A DNA stretch of 64,000 bases from an uncultured Oscillospiraceae bacterium (lineage in GTDB: Bacteria > Bacillota > Clostridia > Oscillospirales > Oscillospiraceae): contig CAKTPV010000005.1 in NCBI GenBank assembly GCA_934591815.1, positions 43,906 through 107,905 of the forward strand, given 5' to 3'. Positions 8,002 through 16,284 of the stretch are shown here, in pieces. Under the pieces are notes generated by a model. That model was not told the origin of the DNA. It made no database searches and worked only from the letters and a program-made list of their open reading frames with translations. The translations under genes and the position numbers were made by a program. How positions within the stretch are numbered: position 1 is the stretch's first letter; every line of letters starts with the position of its first letter.

Positions 8002-9096
8002 ATGGTTCGCAAATATCCGCAATTAGAGGTCGATCTGTCTATCCTGCGCAGCAATGCGCGGCAGATCATCACGCGCTGCCAGCAGCAAGGCATCCGCGTC
8101 TGCGGCGTGGTAAAGGGCGTGGATGGGCTGCCGGAGGTTGCCCGCGCCATGCGCCTGTGCGGCGCGGAGGAGTTGGGTACCAGCCGTCTGGAGCAGGTGG
8201 AGAGGTGCCGCGCCGCCGGTGTCGGCGGCCCGTGGCTGCTGATCCGTATCCCCGGCCTTTCCGAGCTGCCGGACGTGGTGCGCCTGTGCGAGACATCCCT
8301 CCAAAGCGAGCGCGTCACGCTGGACGCGCTGGAGGAGGAATGCGTTTTGCAGGGCAAGACCCACCGGGTCATCGTCATGGCTGATCTGGGCGACCTGCGG
8401 GAGGGTTTCTGGGACAAGGACGAGATGGTGGACGTGTGCGTCCACGTGGAGCAGGAGCTGCCCCATGTGGAGTTGGCAGGCGTCGGCGTGAATCTGACCT
8501 GCTACGGCTCCACCAAGCCCACGCCCGAGAAGATGCAGGCTCTGCTGGCCATCGCCGCGCGCATTGAAGCGCGCATCGGCCGCAAGCTGGAGATCATCTC
8601 CGGCGGCGCCACCAGCTCGTACACGCTGGTACACTGGGGCACCATGCCGGCGGGCATCAACCACCTGCGTATCGGCGAAAACATCCTGCTGGGCAAGGAC
8701 TTGCAGGTAAACTGGGGCATTCAGGACATGGACTATCTGCGGATGGATGGCTTTACCCTGCGGACCGAAGTGGTGGAGGTGCGGGAAAAGCCCACCTACC
8801 CCGTGGGTGAGCTTGCCATTGACGCTTTTGGCCGCAAGCCCGTGTATGTGGATCGCGGCATTCGGCGGCGCGCCATTCTGGCGCTGGGCCGGGCAGATGT
8901 GGGCGATCTGGAGTCCCTCATCCCCAGAGAGGCCGGACTGACCGTCATCGGCGGCTCCTCCGACCACTGCATCGTGGACGTGGAGGACTGCCCCCGGCGG
9001 CTGGAAGTAGGCGATATCGTGGAGTTTTCTCTGTGCTACAGCCACCTGCTCTACGCCACGTCGCGCAGCGACATCACCATTCAATTTGTAAATTAA
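8002..9096 (+). CDS. PLP-dependent alanine/ornithine racemase-family protein
   Basis: 364 aa from the ATG at 8002, preceded by AAGAGG; a GTG nine bases upstream overlaps that RBS. The fold is the alanine racemase-like TIM barrel: N-terminal LEVDLSILRSNARQI, the expected PLP lysine in GVVKGVDG (about residue 36), ISGGATSS phosphate-binding loop and HLRIGENILLG. This pattern matches the alanine/ornithine racemase group (YhfX, clostridial ornithine racemase) more than biosynthetic Alr. Substrate is uncertain. The next gene, 19 bp downstream, is a small membrane protein likely cotranscribed. Confidence 0.85.
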   Translation: MVRKYPQLEVDLSILRSNARQIITRCQQQGIRVCGVVKGVDGLPEVARAMRLCGAEELGTSRLEQVERCRAAGVGGPWLLIRIPGLSELPDVVRLCETSLQSERVTLDALEEECVLQGKTHRVIVMADLGDLREGFWDKDEMVDVCVHVEQELPHVELAGVGVNLTCYGSTKPTPEKMQALLAIAARIEARIGRKLEIISGGATSSYTLVHWGTMPAGINHLRIGENILLGKDLQVNWGIQDMDYLRMDGFTLRTEVVEVREKPTYPVGELAIDAFGRKPVYVDRGIRRRAILALGRADVGDLESLIPREAGLTVIGGSSDHCIVDVEDCPRRLEVGDIVEFSLCYSHLLYATSRSDITIQFVN

Positions 9097-9115
9097 ATTA
9101 GGAGGAATATACAAC

Positions 9116-9535
9116 ATGGGAAATATGGGAGATCTGGCCATCCTGCTGGTGGGGATCGTGGACGCGCTGTTCGCCTTTTTTGTGGTGGCGCCCATCCTGC
9201 TGAACACCGCCAGCCTGTTCGGTGTCCAGAAGCGCTTTGCACAGGCCATGGTGGAAGAGGGCGTCATTGATGCCGCCACCGTGAAGCAGATGCACTCCAA
9301 GAAGCAGATCGCCGGTGTGCTGATCTCGCTGGTGCTGTGCGCCGTGCTGGTCTGGACGTGCTGGAAGACCGCGCCGATGGGCTACCTCTGCGGCGGCGTG
9401 GCTCTGGCGGCAGGGTTCCTGAAGTACCGCAAGATCGTGCAGTACAACAGCCTGACTGTCAAGCGTTTCCGCAACACCTACAAGGACCAGATGAATGTCA
9501 CCAAGTTCAACAAGTTCGTGGATACACACTTCTGA
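9116..9535 (+). CDS. Small membrane protein of unknown function
   Basis: 139 aa, start preceded by TAGGAGGA. Three hydrophobic stretches: about residues 6-30, 68-83 and 88-101, separated by a basic/amphipathic segment (SLFGVQKRFAQAMVEEG... KQMHSKKQ). The C-terminal 35 residues are polar and basic. I do not recognise the family. It lies directly after the racemase-like gene and ends at a strong terminator, so the two probably form one transcript. Confidence 0.75.
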   Translation: MGNMGDLAILLVGIVDALFAFFVVAPILLNTASLFGVQKRFAQAMVEEGVIDAATVKQMHSKKQIAGVLISLVLCAVLVWTCWKTAPMGYLCGGVALAAGFLKYRKIVQYNSLTVKRFRNTYKDQMNVTKFNKFVDTHF

Positions 9536-9540
9536 GCTAC

Positions 9541-9576
9541 ACAAAAAACGCGGCGCAATAGCGCCGCGTTTTTTGT
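9541..9576 (+). terminator. Strong terminator after the small membrane protein gene
   Basis: 16-bp perfect stem (acaaaaaacgcggcgc and complement) with a 4-nt loop aata and TTTTTT on the plus strand. It is symmetric, so it could also act on minus-strand read-through. Confidence 0.9.
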
Positions 9577-9652
9577 CGGACGCATATCGCCTCACGTGCA
9601 GCGCGGAGCTTGGAGAGCTCCGCCGGCACACCATGCCGGCGCGTATAGGACA

Positions 9653-9684
9653 AGAGAGACGGCAGCACAAGCTGCCGTCTCTCT
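9653..9684 (-). terminator. Terminator of the first NhaC-family gene
   Basis: 14-bp perfect stem agagagacggcagc with loop acaa, 36 bases past the stop at 9721. Two further short hairpins (ggagct..agctcc and cgccggca..tgccggcg, 9604-9643) lie between it and the terminator at 9541. Confidence 0.85.
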
Positions 9685-9720
9685 TTGTTATTTCTGTGAA
9701 ACCAAGCGTACCGCAGGTAC

Positions 9721-11433
9721 TTACTTAGCTATAGCCTTGTTGGCCTCGGCCATCTCCTGGAAGATGCCAGCGTGCTTCTTCGCCATGATCGCACGGATGA
9801 CCAGCAGGGTCGCCACCATCAGCGCGCAGGCGATGATGAGGCAGATGACCACGTTCTGGATGATACCGGCCAGAATGAAGCTGACGAACGACACGCCGGA
9901 CACAGTCAGCGCGTAGGGAATCTGGGTGAACACGTGGTTCAGGTGGTAGCAGTGCGCACCGGCAGAAGCCATGATGGTGGTATCGGAGATGGGGGAGCAG
10001 TGGTCGCCCATAACGCCGCCGGAGCAGGCCGCAGCCAGACCGATGGTGCAGAGGATGGGCTGGGTGTTGAAGTCAAAGACCTGGACAACGATGGGGGCCA
10101 TGATGCCGATGGTGCCCCAAGAGGTACCGGTGGCGAAGCCAATGGCCGCACCGATGATGAAGATCACCGCGGGCAGGAACTTGGCCAGCTCGCCGGCGCC
10201 GGACATGGCGTTGACAACGAAGTCGGCAGAGTACATACCGTAACGGGTCAGGCCGCACAGGGTCCAAGCGAAGGTCAGGATCAGGATGGGGGAGATCATC
10301 TGGATGAAGCCGTTGGGCACGGACTCAAAGGACTTCTCGAAGCCGATGGAGCCGCGCAGCCAGAAGTAGATGAACGTAAACACCAGAGCCAGCATGGAGC
10401 CGATGGCCAGACCTTGACCGGAGGATGCCTCGGAGAAGGCGCTCATAAAGTCGTGATAGGTCTCAGCCCCGGTATCGTAGTAGCCGCCGGTGTAGATCAG
10501 GCCGATGATGCAGGTGGCAATCAGAACCACCACGGGCAGGATCAGATCCAGCACGGAGGACTTGCCCTTGCTGCCGGTCTCGTAATCGTCAGCACCCTCG
10601 AAGGGACGCTCGGGAGTGGTGAACAGGTCGTCCTTGACCTGGGCGTTGTACTCGTGGGTCAGCATGGAGCCGTAGTCGATGTTCAGCAGGGAGATGACCA
10701 CGATCATCAGCAGGGTCAGCAGGCAGTAGTAGTTCCAGGGGATCTGACGGATGAACATCTGGATACCGCTGACGTTGTCGGAGTTCACGTAGCCGGACAC
10801 GGCAGCCGCCCAAGAGGAAACGGGGGCGATCATGCAGACGGGAGCGGCGGTGGAGTCGATGACGTAGGCCAGCTTAGCGCGGGAGATGTGGTGGGACTCG
10901 GTGACGGGACGCATGACGGCGCCCACGGTCAGGCAGTTGAAGTAGTCGTCGATGAAGATCAGCACGCCCAGCAGCATGGTCATCAGCTGTGCGCCGGCGC
11001 GGGACTTAACCGCCTTCTTCGCCCAACGGCCGAAGGCCTCGGAGCCGCCGGTCTTGTTCATCAGGTCGACCATGATGCCCAGCACCACCAGGAAGACGAT
11101 GATCGCGACGTTGCCGGCGTCAGCGACGGTGGGGATGATACCGTTGTCGCCCTCAACCAGCTGCACCAGCGTCTCCCAGGGATGGAAGTTGCTGACCAGC
11201 AGAGCGCCCACCAGGCAGCCCAGGAACAGGGAAGAATACACTTCCTTACTGATCAGGGCCAGCACGATGGCCACGATGGGGGGCAGCAGGGACCAGAAGG
11301 TGCCTGCGAAGGGGGTGGTCGCATCCTCAACGATGATGGGGGCGTCCTTGTAGGTAATGCCGAGGATGACCAGCAGTACGACAAAGATACCCAGCGCAAC
11401 GAAATACGCTATCTTGGTACTTTTCTTTTCCAT
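9721..11433 (-). CDS. NhaC-family Na+/H+ antiporter, copy 1
   Basis: 570 aa polytopic membrane protein with about 11-13 hydrophobic segments. NhaC superfamily features: LGVLIFIDDYFNCLTVGAV, MRPVTESHHISRAKLAYVIDSTAAPVCM, TGTSWGTIGIMAPIV and GGVMGDHCSPISDTT. The family exchanges Na+ (or organic anions) for protons. It is nearly identical (roughly nine residues in ten by eye) to the neighbour at 11821-13533; most changes cluster at residues 303-330 and in the last 60 residues. RBS GAGGAGG with a 30-bp leader identical to that of the second copy. Each copy has its own promoter and terminator. Confidence 0.9.
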   Translation of the reverse strand: MEKKSTKIAYFVALGIFVVLLVILGITYKDAPIIVEDATTPFAGTFWSLLPPIVAIVLALISKEVYSSLFLGCLVGALLVSNFHPWETLVQLVEGDNGIIPTVADAGNVAIIVFLVVLGIMVDLMNKTGGSEAFGRWAKKAVKSRAGAQLMTMLLGVLIFIDDYFNCLTVGAVMRPVTESHHISRAKLAYVIDSTAAPVCMIAPVSSWAAAVSGYVNSDNVSGIQMFIRQIPWNYYCLLTLLMIVVISLLNIDYGSMLTHEYNAQVKDDLFTTPERPFEGADDYETGSKGKSSVLDLILPVVVLIATCIIGLIYTGGYYDTGAETYHDFMSAFSEASSGQGLAIGSMLALVFTFIYFWLRGSIGFEKSFESVPNGFIQMISPILILTFAWTLCGLTRYGMYSADFVVNAMSGAGELAKFLPAVIFIIGAAIGFATGTSWGTIGIMAPIVVQVFDFNTQPILCTIGLAAACSGGVMGDHCSPISDTTIMASAGAHCYHLNHVFTQIPYALTVSGVSFVSFILAGIIQNVVICLIIACALMVATLLVIRAIMAKKHAGIFQEMAEANKAIAK

Positions 11434-11468
11434 GTGTGTGATTTACCTCCTCACAAATTGGTTGCCTC

Positions 11469-11497
11469 ATCCTAACGTTTTTTTAGGCGCTTGTCAA
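11469..11497 (-). promoter_or_regulatory. Promoter of NhaC copy 1
   Basis: Minus strand TTGACA (11497-11492), 17-nt spacer, TAGGAT (11474-11469). Of the 387-bp intergenic stretch to the next gene, the remainder (about 11500-11750) is AT-rich and shows no gene. Confidence 0.65.
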
Positions 11498-11753
11498 TGT
11501 TTCGGCAATCCGGCGGGCGGGTAATTTTTAACAAATTATGAACCGCACTTTCTCCCTTTTCTCCAATTTCCGGCTGTTTTTATGCGATATTATCAACCCT
11601 CGTTTGTTCCTTAACGCTTCTTTGGCAGTAATTTTCGACTGCTTTGTCGCGTTTTATCTATGTTTTTTCGCAAATATCGCGAATTTATATCGCGGCAGCC
11701 CTCCCCGCTCCGCCGCATTTTTTACCACTTTTGTGGGGCCTTCACACAACGAA

Positions 11754-11783
11754 AAACGGGAAGTCCCGAGGGACTTCCCGTTT
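11754..11783 (-). terminator. Terminator of NhaC copy 2
   Basis: 14-bp arms aaacgggaagtccc/gggacttcccgttt with a very short loop, followed on the minus strand by TTTTTCG. Confidence 0.82.
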
Positions 11784-11820
11784 CGATGCACATGCAGTAT
11801 ATGCGGTTGCGAGGGGTTGC

Positions 11821-13533
11821 TTACTTGGACAGAGCCTTGTTGGCCTCGGCCATCTCCTGGAAGATGCCCGCGTGCTTCTTCGCCATGATCGCACGGATGA
11901 CCAGCAGGGTGGCGATCATCAGCACCACAGCAATGATGAGGCAGATGACCACGTTCTGGATGATACCGGCCAGGATGAAGCTGACGAATGCAACACCAGC
12001 CACGGTCAGCGCGTAGGGGATCTGGGTGAACACGTGGTTCAGGTGGTAGCAGTGCGCACCGGCAGAAGCCATGATGGTGGTATCGGAGATGGGGGAGCAG
12101 TGGTCGCCCATAACGCCGCCGGAGCAGGCCGCAGCCAGACCGATGGTGCAGAGGATGGGCTGGGTGTCGAAGTCAAAGACCTGGACAACGATGGGGGCCA
12201 TGATGCCGATGGTACCCCAAGAGGTACCGGTAGCGAAGCCGATGGCAGCACCGATGATGAAGATCACAGCGGGCAGGAACTTAGCCAGCTCGCCGGCGCC
12301 GGACATGGCGTTGATGACGAAGTCGGCGGAGTACATGCCGTAACGGGTCAGACCGCACAGGGTCCAAGCGAAGGTCAGGATCAGGATGGGGGAGATCATC
12401 TGGATAAAGCCGTTGGGAACAGACTCGAAGGACTTCTCAAAGCCAACAGCACCGCGCAGCCAGTAGTAGACAAATGCGAACACCAGAGCCAGCATGGAGC
12501 CGATGGCCAGGCCCGGGCCGGAGGAGGCGTTGGAGAAGGCGCCCATGAAGTCGCCCACATACTCGCTCTCGGCATCGAAGAAGCCGCCGGTGTAGATCAG
12601 GCCGATGATGCAGGTGGCGATCAGGACCACCACGGGCAGGATCAGATCCAGCACGGAGGACTTGCCCTTGCTGCCGGTCTCGTAATCGTCGGCACCCTCG
12701 AAGGGACGCTCGGGAGTGGTGAACAGGTCGCCCTTGACCTGTGCGTTGTACTCGTGGGTCAGCATGGAGCCGTAGTCGATGTTCAGAACGGAGATGACCA
12801 CGATCATCAGCAGGGTCAGCAGGCAGTAGTAGTTCCAGGGGATCTGACGGATGAACATCTGGATGCCGTTGACGGTGTCAGACTGCACGTAGCCGGACAC
12901 GGCAGCCGCCCAAGAGGAAACGGGGGCGATCATGCAGACGGGAGCGGCGGTGGAGTCGATGACGTAGGCCAGCTTAGCGCGGGAGATGTGGTGGGACTCG
13001 GTGACGGGACGCATGACGGCGCCCACGGTCAGGCAGTTGAAGTAGTCGTCGATGAAGATCAGCACGCCCAGCAGCATGGTCATCAGCTGTGCGCCGGCGC
13101 GGGACTTCACGGTCTTCTTTGCCCAACGGCCAAAGGCCTCGGAACCGCCGGTCTTGTTCATCAGGTCGACCATGATGCCCAGCACCACCAGGAAGACGAT
13201 GATGGCGACGTTGCCGGTGTCAGCGACGGTGGTGACAATACCGTTGTCGCCCTCGACCAGCTGCACCAGCGTCTCCCAGGGACGGAAGTTGCTGACCAGC
13301 AGAGCGCCCACCAGGCAGCCCAGGAACAGGGAAGAATACACTTCCTTGCTGATCAGGGCCAGCACGATGGCCACGATGGGGGGCAGCAGGGACCAGAAGG
13401 TACCTGCGAACGGGGTAGTCGCTTCCTCGACAATGATGGGAGCATCCTTAAACGTGATACCGAGAATGGCCAGCAGCACGACAAAGATACCCAGCGCAAC
13501 GAAATACGCTATCTTGGTACTTTTCTTTTCCAT
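11821..13533 (-). CDS. NhaC-family Na+/H+ antiporter, copy 2
   Basis: 570 aa, same length and motifs as copy 1 (IDDYFNCLTVGAV, STAAPVCMIAPVSSWAAAVSGYV, GTSWGTIGIM, MGDHCSPISDTT). The external loop near residue 310 differs most (FFDAESEYVGDFMGAF here, YYDTGAETYHDFMSAF in copy 1). Nucleotide identity is high and extends through the RBS into a shared 30-bp leader, then stops abruptly, marking the edge of the duplicated unit. The promoter is different from that of copy 1, so the copies can be controlled separately. Confidence 0.9.
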   Translation of the reverse strand: MEKKSTKIAYFVALGIFVVLLAILGITFKDAPIIVEEATTPFAGTFWSLLPPIVAIVLALISKEVYSSLFLGCLVGALLVSNFRPWETLVQLVEGDNGIVTTVADTGNVAIIVFLVVLGIMVDLMNKTGGSEAFGRWAKKTVKSRAGAQLMTMLLGVLIFIDDYFNCLTVGAVMRPVTESHHISRAKLAYVIDSTAAPVCMIAPVSSWAAAVSGYVQSDTVNGIQMFIRQIPWNYYCLLTLLMIVVISVLNIDYGSMLTHEYNAQVKGDLFTTPERPFEGADDYETGSKGKSSVLDLILPVVVLIATCIIGLIYTGGFFDAESEYVGDFMGAFSNASSGPGLAIGSMLALVFAFVYYWLRGAVGFEKSFESVPNGFIQMISPILILTFAWTLCGLTRYGMYSADFVINAMSGAGELAKFLPAVIFIIGAAIGFATGTSWGTIGIMAPIVVQVFDFDTQPILCTIGLAAACSGGVMGDHCSPISDTTIMASAGAHCYHLNHVFTQIPYALTVAGVAFVSFILAGIIQNVVICLIIAVVLMIATLLVIRAIMAKKHAGIFQEMAEANKALSK

Positions 13534-13567
13534 GTGTGTGATTTACCTCCTCACAAATTGTTCTTTC

Positions 13568-13596
13568 ATCATACTCGCACGTTAAGATATTGTCAA
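13568..13596 (-). promoter_or_regulatory. Promoter of NhaC copy 2
   Basis: Minus strand TTGACA (13596-13591), 17-nt spacer, TATGAT (13573-13568). The surrounding sequence is unrelated to the copy 1 promoter beyond the shared leader. Confidence 0.7.
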
Positions 13597-13761
13597 CCTC
13601 TTGGCACTACATTCGATTATTTTAACAAATTGTGAACGTTCTTTTCCGTCGTTTTTACAAGAAGATCGCCCCGTTTTTTGCTCCGAACCAGCTGCGTCCA
13701 CCCCTCCCAAAGTAAGAAAATGCCTGTACAGCGGCATTTCACGCCAAAATGTTCCATGCAA

Positions 13762-13792
13762 AAGACCGCCGGAGCGATGCTCCGGCGGTCTT
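13762..13792 (-). terminator. Terminator of the sodium symporter gene
   Basis: 14-bp perfect stem aagaccgccggagc with a 3-nt loop, followed on the minus strand by TTTTGC, 40 bases past the stop at 13834. Confidence 0.85.
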
Positions 13793-13833
13793 GACAGGAT
13801 GTATGATAGAATATTAATTCCGTGTTAAGGACA

Positions 13834-15300
13834 TCAGAAGAAGAATTCCTTGATCTGGCCGTACAGGATGAGGATCATGATGAGCGGGGTAATGTACTTG
13901 ATGCAGACCTTGAAGAAGCCGTAGCTGCCCATGGCATGGCCGGACTGCTCGCACTCCTCCTTGACTACGTCGGGGCCGACCTCCCAGCCGAACATCAGGG
14001 ACATCAGCAGCGCGCCCAACGGCATCATGATACCTTCAGACAGCATATCCCAGAAGTCCAGCCAGCAGTCATTCCATGTGCGGATCGACTCCGCCGGCAG
14101 GTTCAGCAGCTTCCACGGGGTGAAGGAGGCATCGCCCAGACGGTCGGCGCACACCAGGATGCAGCCCACGCCCACGGCTGCGGCGGCGATAAAGGTGTAC
14201 TTCTTGCGCATGTCGCCCTTGCCCTCGCTGCGGGCCTTATCCACGAAGTGGGCCACGATGACCTCCAGCAGGGAGATGGAGGAGGACACAGCGGCGAACA
14301 CCACCAGCAGATAGAACAGGATACCGAAGATGGGGCCGAAGCCGCCCATGCGGCTGAACACGTTCTGCATGGTGACGAACAGCAGCTTGGGACCGCCCAG
14401 AGCACCGCTGGGATCCAGCGCGAAGCGGCCGGGAATGACGCACAGGCCGGCCATCAGCGCCACCAGCGTATCCATAACGATGATGAGGATGGCGTTCTTC
14501 TGCAGGTTCTCCTTCTTATCCAGATAGGAGCCATAGGTGATCATAGCGCCCATGCCGAGGGACAGGGAGAAGAACATCTGACCGCCGGCGGTGGAAAGCA
14601 CTGTCAGGAAGCCGGGCGCCTCTTCAATGACGCCGTTGGCCACGGCCCAGCCGGGGACGAACATATACTTCAGGCCGTCCACAGCGCCCTCCAGCGTGCA
14701 GGCGCGGATGATGCAGATCAGCAGCATGACGAACAGCGCGGGCATACCCACGGAGCAGACCTTCTCAATACCGCCGCCAATGCCGCCGAGGACGATGACC
14801 ATGGTCAGCGCCACGAAGATCAGACCGTAGACAATGGCCTCGGTGGAGTTGCTGATGAATGCGCCAAACACCTCAGCACCCAGGGAGTTGCCGCTGGCCG
14901 CCGCCGTCTCCGCCAGTGCGTTGGCGCCGAAGCCGGCGTGGAACAGATCGCCGATGTTCAGAACGGTGTACTTGATGCAGTAGCCACCCAGTGCGCAGTA
15001 GAAGAACAGGATGAAGAACGCAGACAAGATGCCCATCCAGCCCATCCACTTGAACTTCTTGGACAGCGCCTTGTAGGCGCCCACTGCACCGTGACGGGTT
15101 TTGCGGCCCAGTGCCAGCTCGCCCACCATGACGATGAAGCCGCACAGGACTGCCAGAACGAGGTAGATGACGAGGAACGTGAAGCCGCCGGAGGCGCCCA
15201 TCTTATTGGGGAAGCCCCAGATGTTGCCCAGGCCGACTGCCGAGCCGACCGCGGCCATCAGGAAACCGAAATTGGTTCCAAAGCCTTTTCTTTCTTCCAT
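13834..15300 (-). CDS. Neurotransmitter:sodium symporter (NSS/SNF) family transporter
   Basis: 488 aa, 11-12 transmembrane segments. The N-terminal signature NFGFLMAAVGSAVGLGNIWGFP is the Na+/substrate-binding TM1 of LeuT-type transporters; SLSLGMGAMITYGSYL matches TM6 and the following unwound region. Bacterial members take up amino acids with Na+. Its position beside two NhaC antiporters suggests a local sodium-cycle theme, but each gene has its own promoter and terminator. Substrate unknown. Confidence 0.9.
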   Translation of the reverse strand: MEERKGFGTNFGFLMAAVGSAVGLGNIWGFPNKMGASGGFTFLVIYLVLAVLCGFIVMVGELALGRKTRHGAVGAYKALSKKFKWMGWMGILSAFFILFFYCALGGYCIKYTVLNIGDLFHAGFGANALAETAAASGNSLGAEVFGAFISNSTEAIVYGLIFVALTMVIVLGGIGGGIEKVCSVGMPALFVMLLICIIRACTLEGAVDGLKYMFVPGWAVANGVIEEAPGFLTVLSTAGGQMFFSLSLGMGAMITYGSYLDKKENLQKNAILIIVMDTLVALMAGLCVIPGRFALDPSGALGGPKLLFVTMQNVFSRMGGFGPIFGILFYLLVVFAAVSSSISLLEVIVAHFVDKARSEGKGDMRKKYTFIAAAAVGVGCILVCADRLGDASFTPWKLLNLPAESIRTWNDCWLDFWDMLSEGIMMPLGALLMSLMFGWEVGPDVVKEECEQSGHAMGSYGFFKVCIKYITPLIMILILYGQIKEFFF

Positions 15301-15353
15301 TGCTTTCTCTCCTTACATTTTCCCCCGCCGTACCCGACGGGCGTACCTGTATC

Positions 15354-15367
15354 TTATCGTGCGATAA
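15354..15367. promoter_or_regulatory. Inverted repeat upstream of the sodium symporter gene
   Basis: TTATCG-TG-CGATAA, two perfect 6-bp arms 54 bases upstream of the symporter start codon. Position suggests an operator; the regulator is unknown. The rest of 15301-15576 shows no gene. Confidence 0.4.
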
Positions 15368-15510
15368 AAGCAATGTAAATAAGCCAGCGCGGTTCTTAAC
15401 GCGCGCTTTCCGACGGACTCTTTTTCCTTTATCTGCCGCATATAAAGAACCCGTGAAGCGTCTATTTTCGTCACTCGATTTTTTCTCGTAGCGAAACCCG
15501 CGTGCTGCAA

Positions 15511-15536
15511 AAACGCCCCTCCACAGAGGGGCGTTT
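15511..15536 (-). terminator. Terminator of the two-component operon
   Basis: 10-bp stem aaacgcccct/aggggcgttt with a 6-nt loop, then TTTTTGC on the minus strand, 40 bases past the response-regulator stop. Confidence 0.85.
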
Positions 15537-15576
15537 CCGTATACGATACAATTTCGTTATCCGGCGCGTAAAGAGG

Positions 15577-16284
15577 TCAGTCGCCCTCCCGCATACGGTA
15601 GCCCACGCCCACCTCAGTAAAGATGTACTGGGGGTTGCCGGGAGTCGGCTCGATCTTGCGGCGGATGTTGGCCATATTCACCCGCAGGATCTGGTTGTCC
15701 GTCTTGGCCTTGGGCCCCCACAGCTCCCGGATGATAAAATCATAGGTCAGCACCTTGCCGGCGTACTTGCCCAGCAGCGCCACGATCTTATACTCGTTGA
15801 CGGTGAGGCCGGCGTTCTCGCCGTTCATCAGCACCTGATGCTTGTCGTAGTCGATGGTCAGGTCGCCGGTGACGAACTTGCCGGACTGGGCGATCTGGGC
15901 GTTGGACAGCGTGGTACGGGTGTGACGGATGGCGGTGCGGATACGGGCCAGCAGCTCAGAGGTGCCGAAGGGCTTGACCAGATAGTCGTCGGCACCGTAA
16001 TCCAGCGCCTCCACCTTGTCGTGCTCATGATTGCGTGCGGAGACCACCACGACGGGCAGGTTGGACCACTTGCGGACCGCCTTCAGCACCTCCATGCCGT
16101 CCATATCGGGCAAGCCCAGATCCAGCACGATCATATCCGGGCAGTGGGAGGCGATCATGGTCAGCGCCTCCTCCCCGCTGCGGACGATGATGGTATCGTA
16201 CCCGTTGGCTGTGAGGATCATGGAGATAAAGTTGCTGATGGATTGTTCATCCTCCACGATCAGTACCTTGTCTTTAATCTTCAT
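15577..16284 (-). CDS. OmpR/KdpE-family response regulator
   Basis: 235 aa. Receiver domain residues 6-120 with acidic pair Glu11/Asp12, phosphoacceptor Asp55 (VLDLGLPDMDG) and conserved Lys in YLVKPF; C-terminal winged-helix DNA-binding domain (LTVNEYKIVALLGKYAG ... VNMANIRRKIEPTP ... EVGVGYRM). Closest in style to KdpE. It overlaps the kinase gene by 11 bp, so translation is likely coupled. No kdpFABC genes are in the window, so its target need not be potassium transport. The 11-bp repeats at 17448-17475 are candidate self-binding sites. Confidence 0.93.
   Translation of the reverse strand: MKIKDKVLIVEDEQSISNFISMILTANGYDTIIVRSGEEALTMIASHCPDMIVLDLGLPDMDGMEVLKAVRKWSNLPVVVVSARNHEHDKVEALDYGADDYLVKPFGTSELLARIRTAIRHTRTTLSNAQIAQSGKFVTGDLTIDYDKHQVLMNGENAGLTVNEYKIVALLGKYAGKVLTYDFIIRELWGPKAKTDNQILRVNMANIRRKIEPTPGNPQYIFTEVGVGYRMREGD

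Noticed and set aside
9772..11475. Long plus-strand frame opposite NhaC copy 1 (and the similar one opposite copy 2)
   Set aside because: It is a GC-skewed antisense shadow: composition is Gly/His/Asp/Gln-rich, there is no RBS, and the minus-strand frame encodes a clear antiporter.
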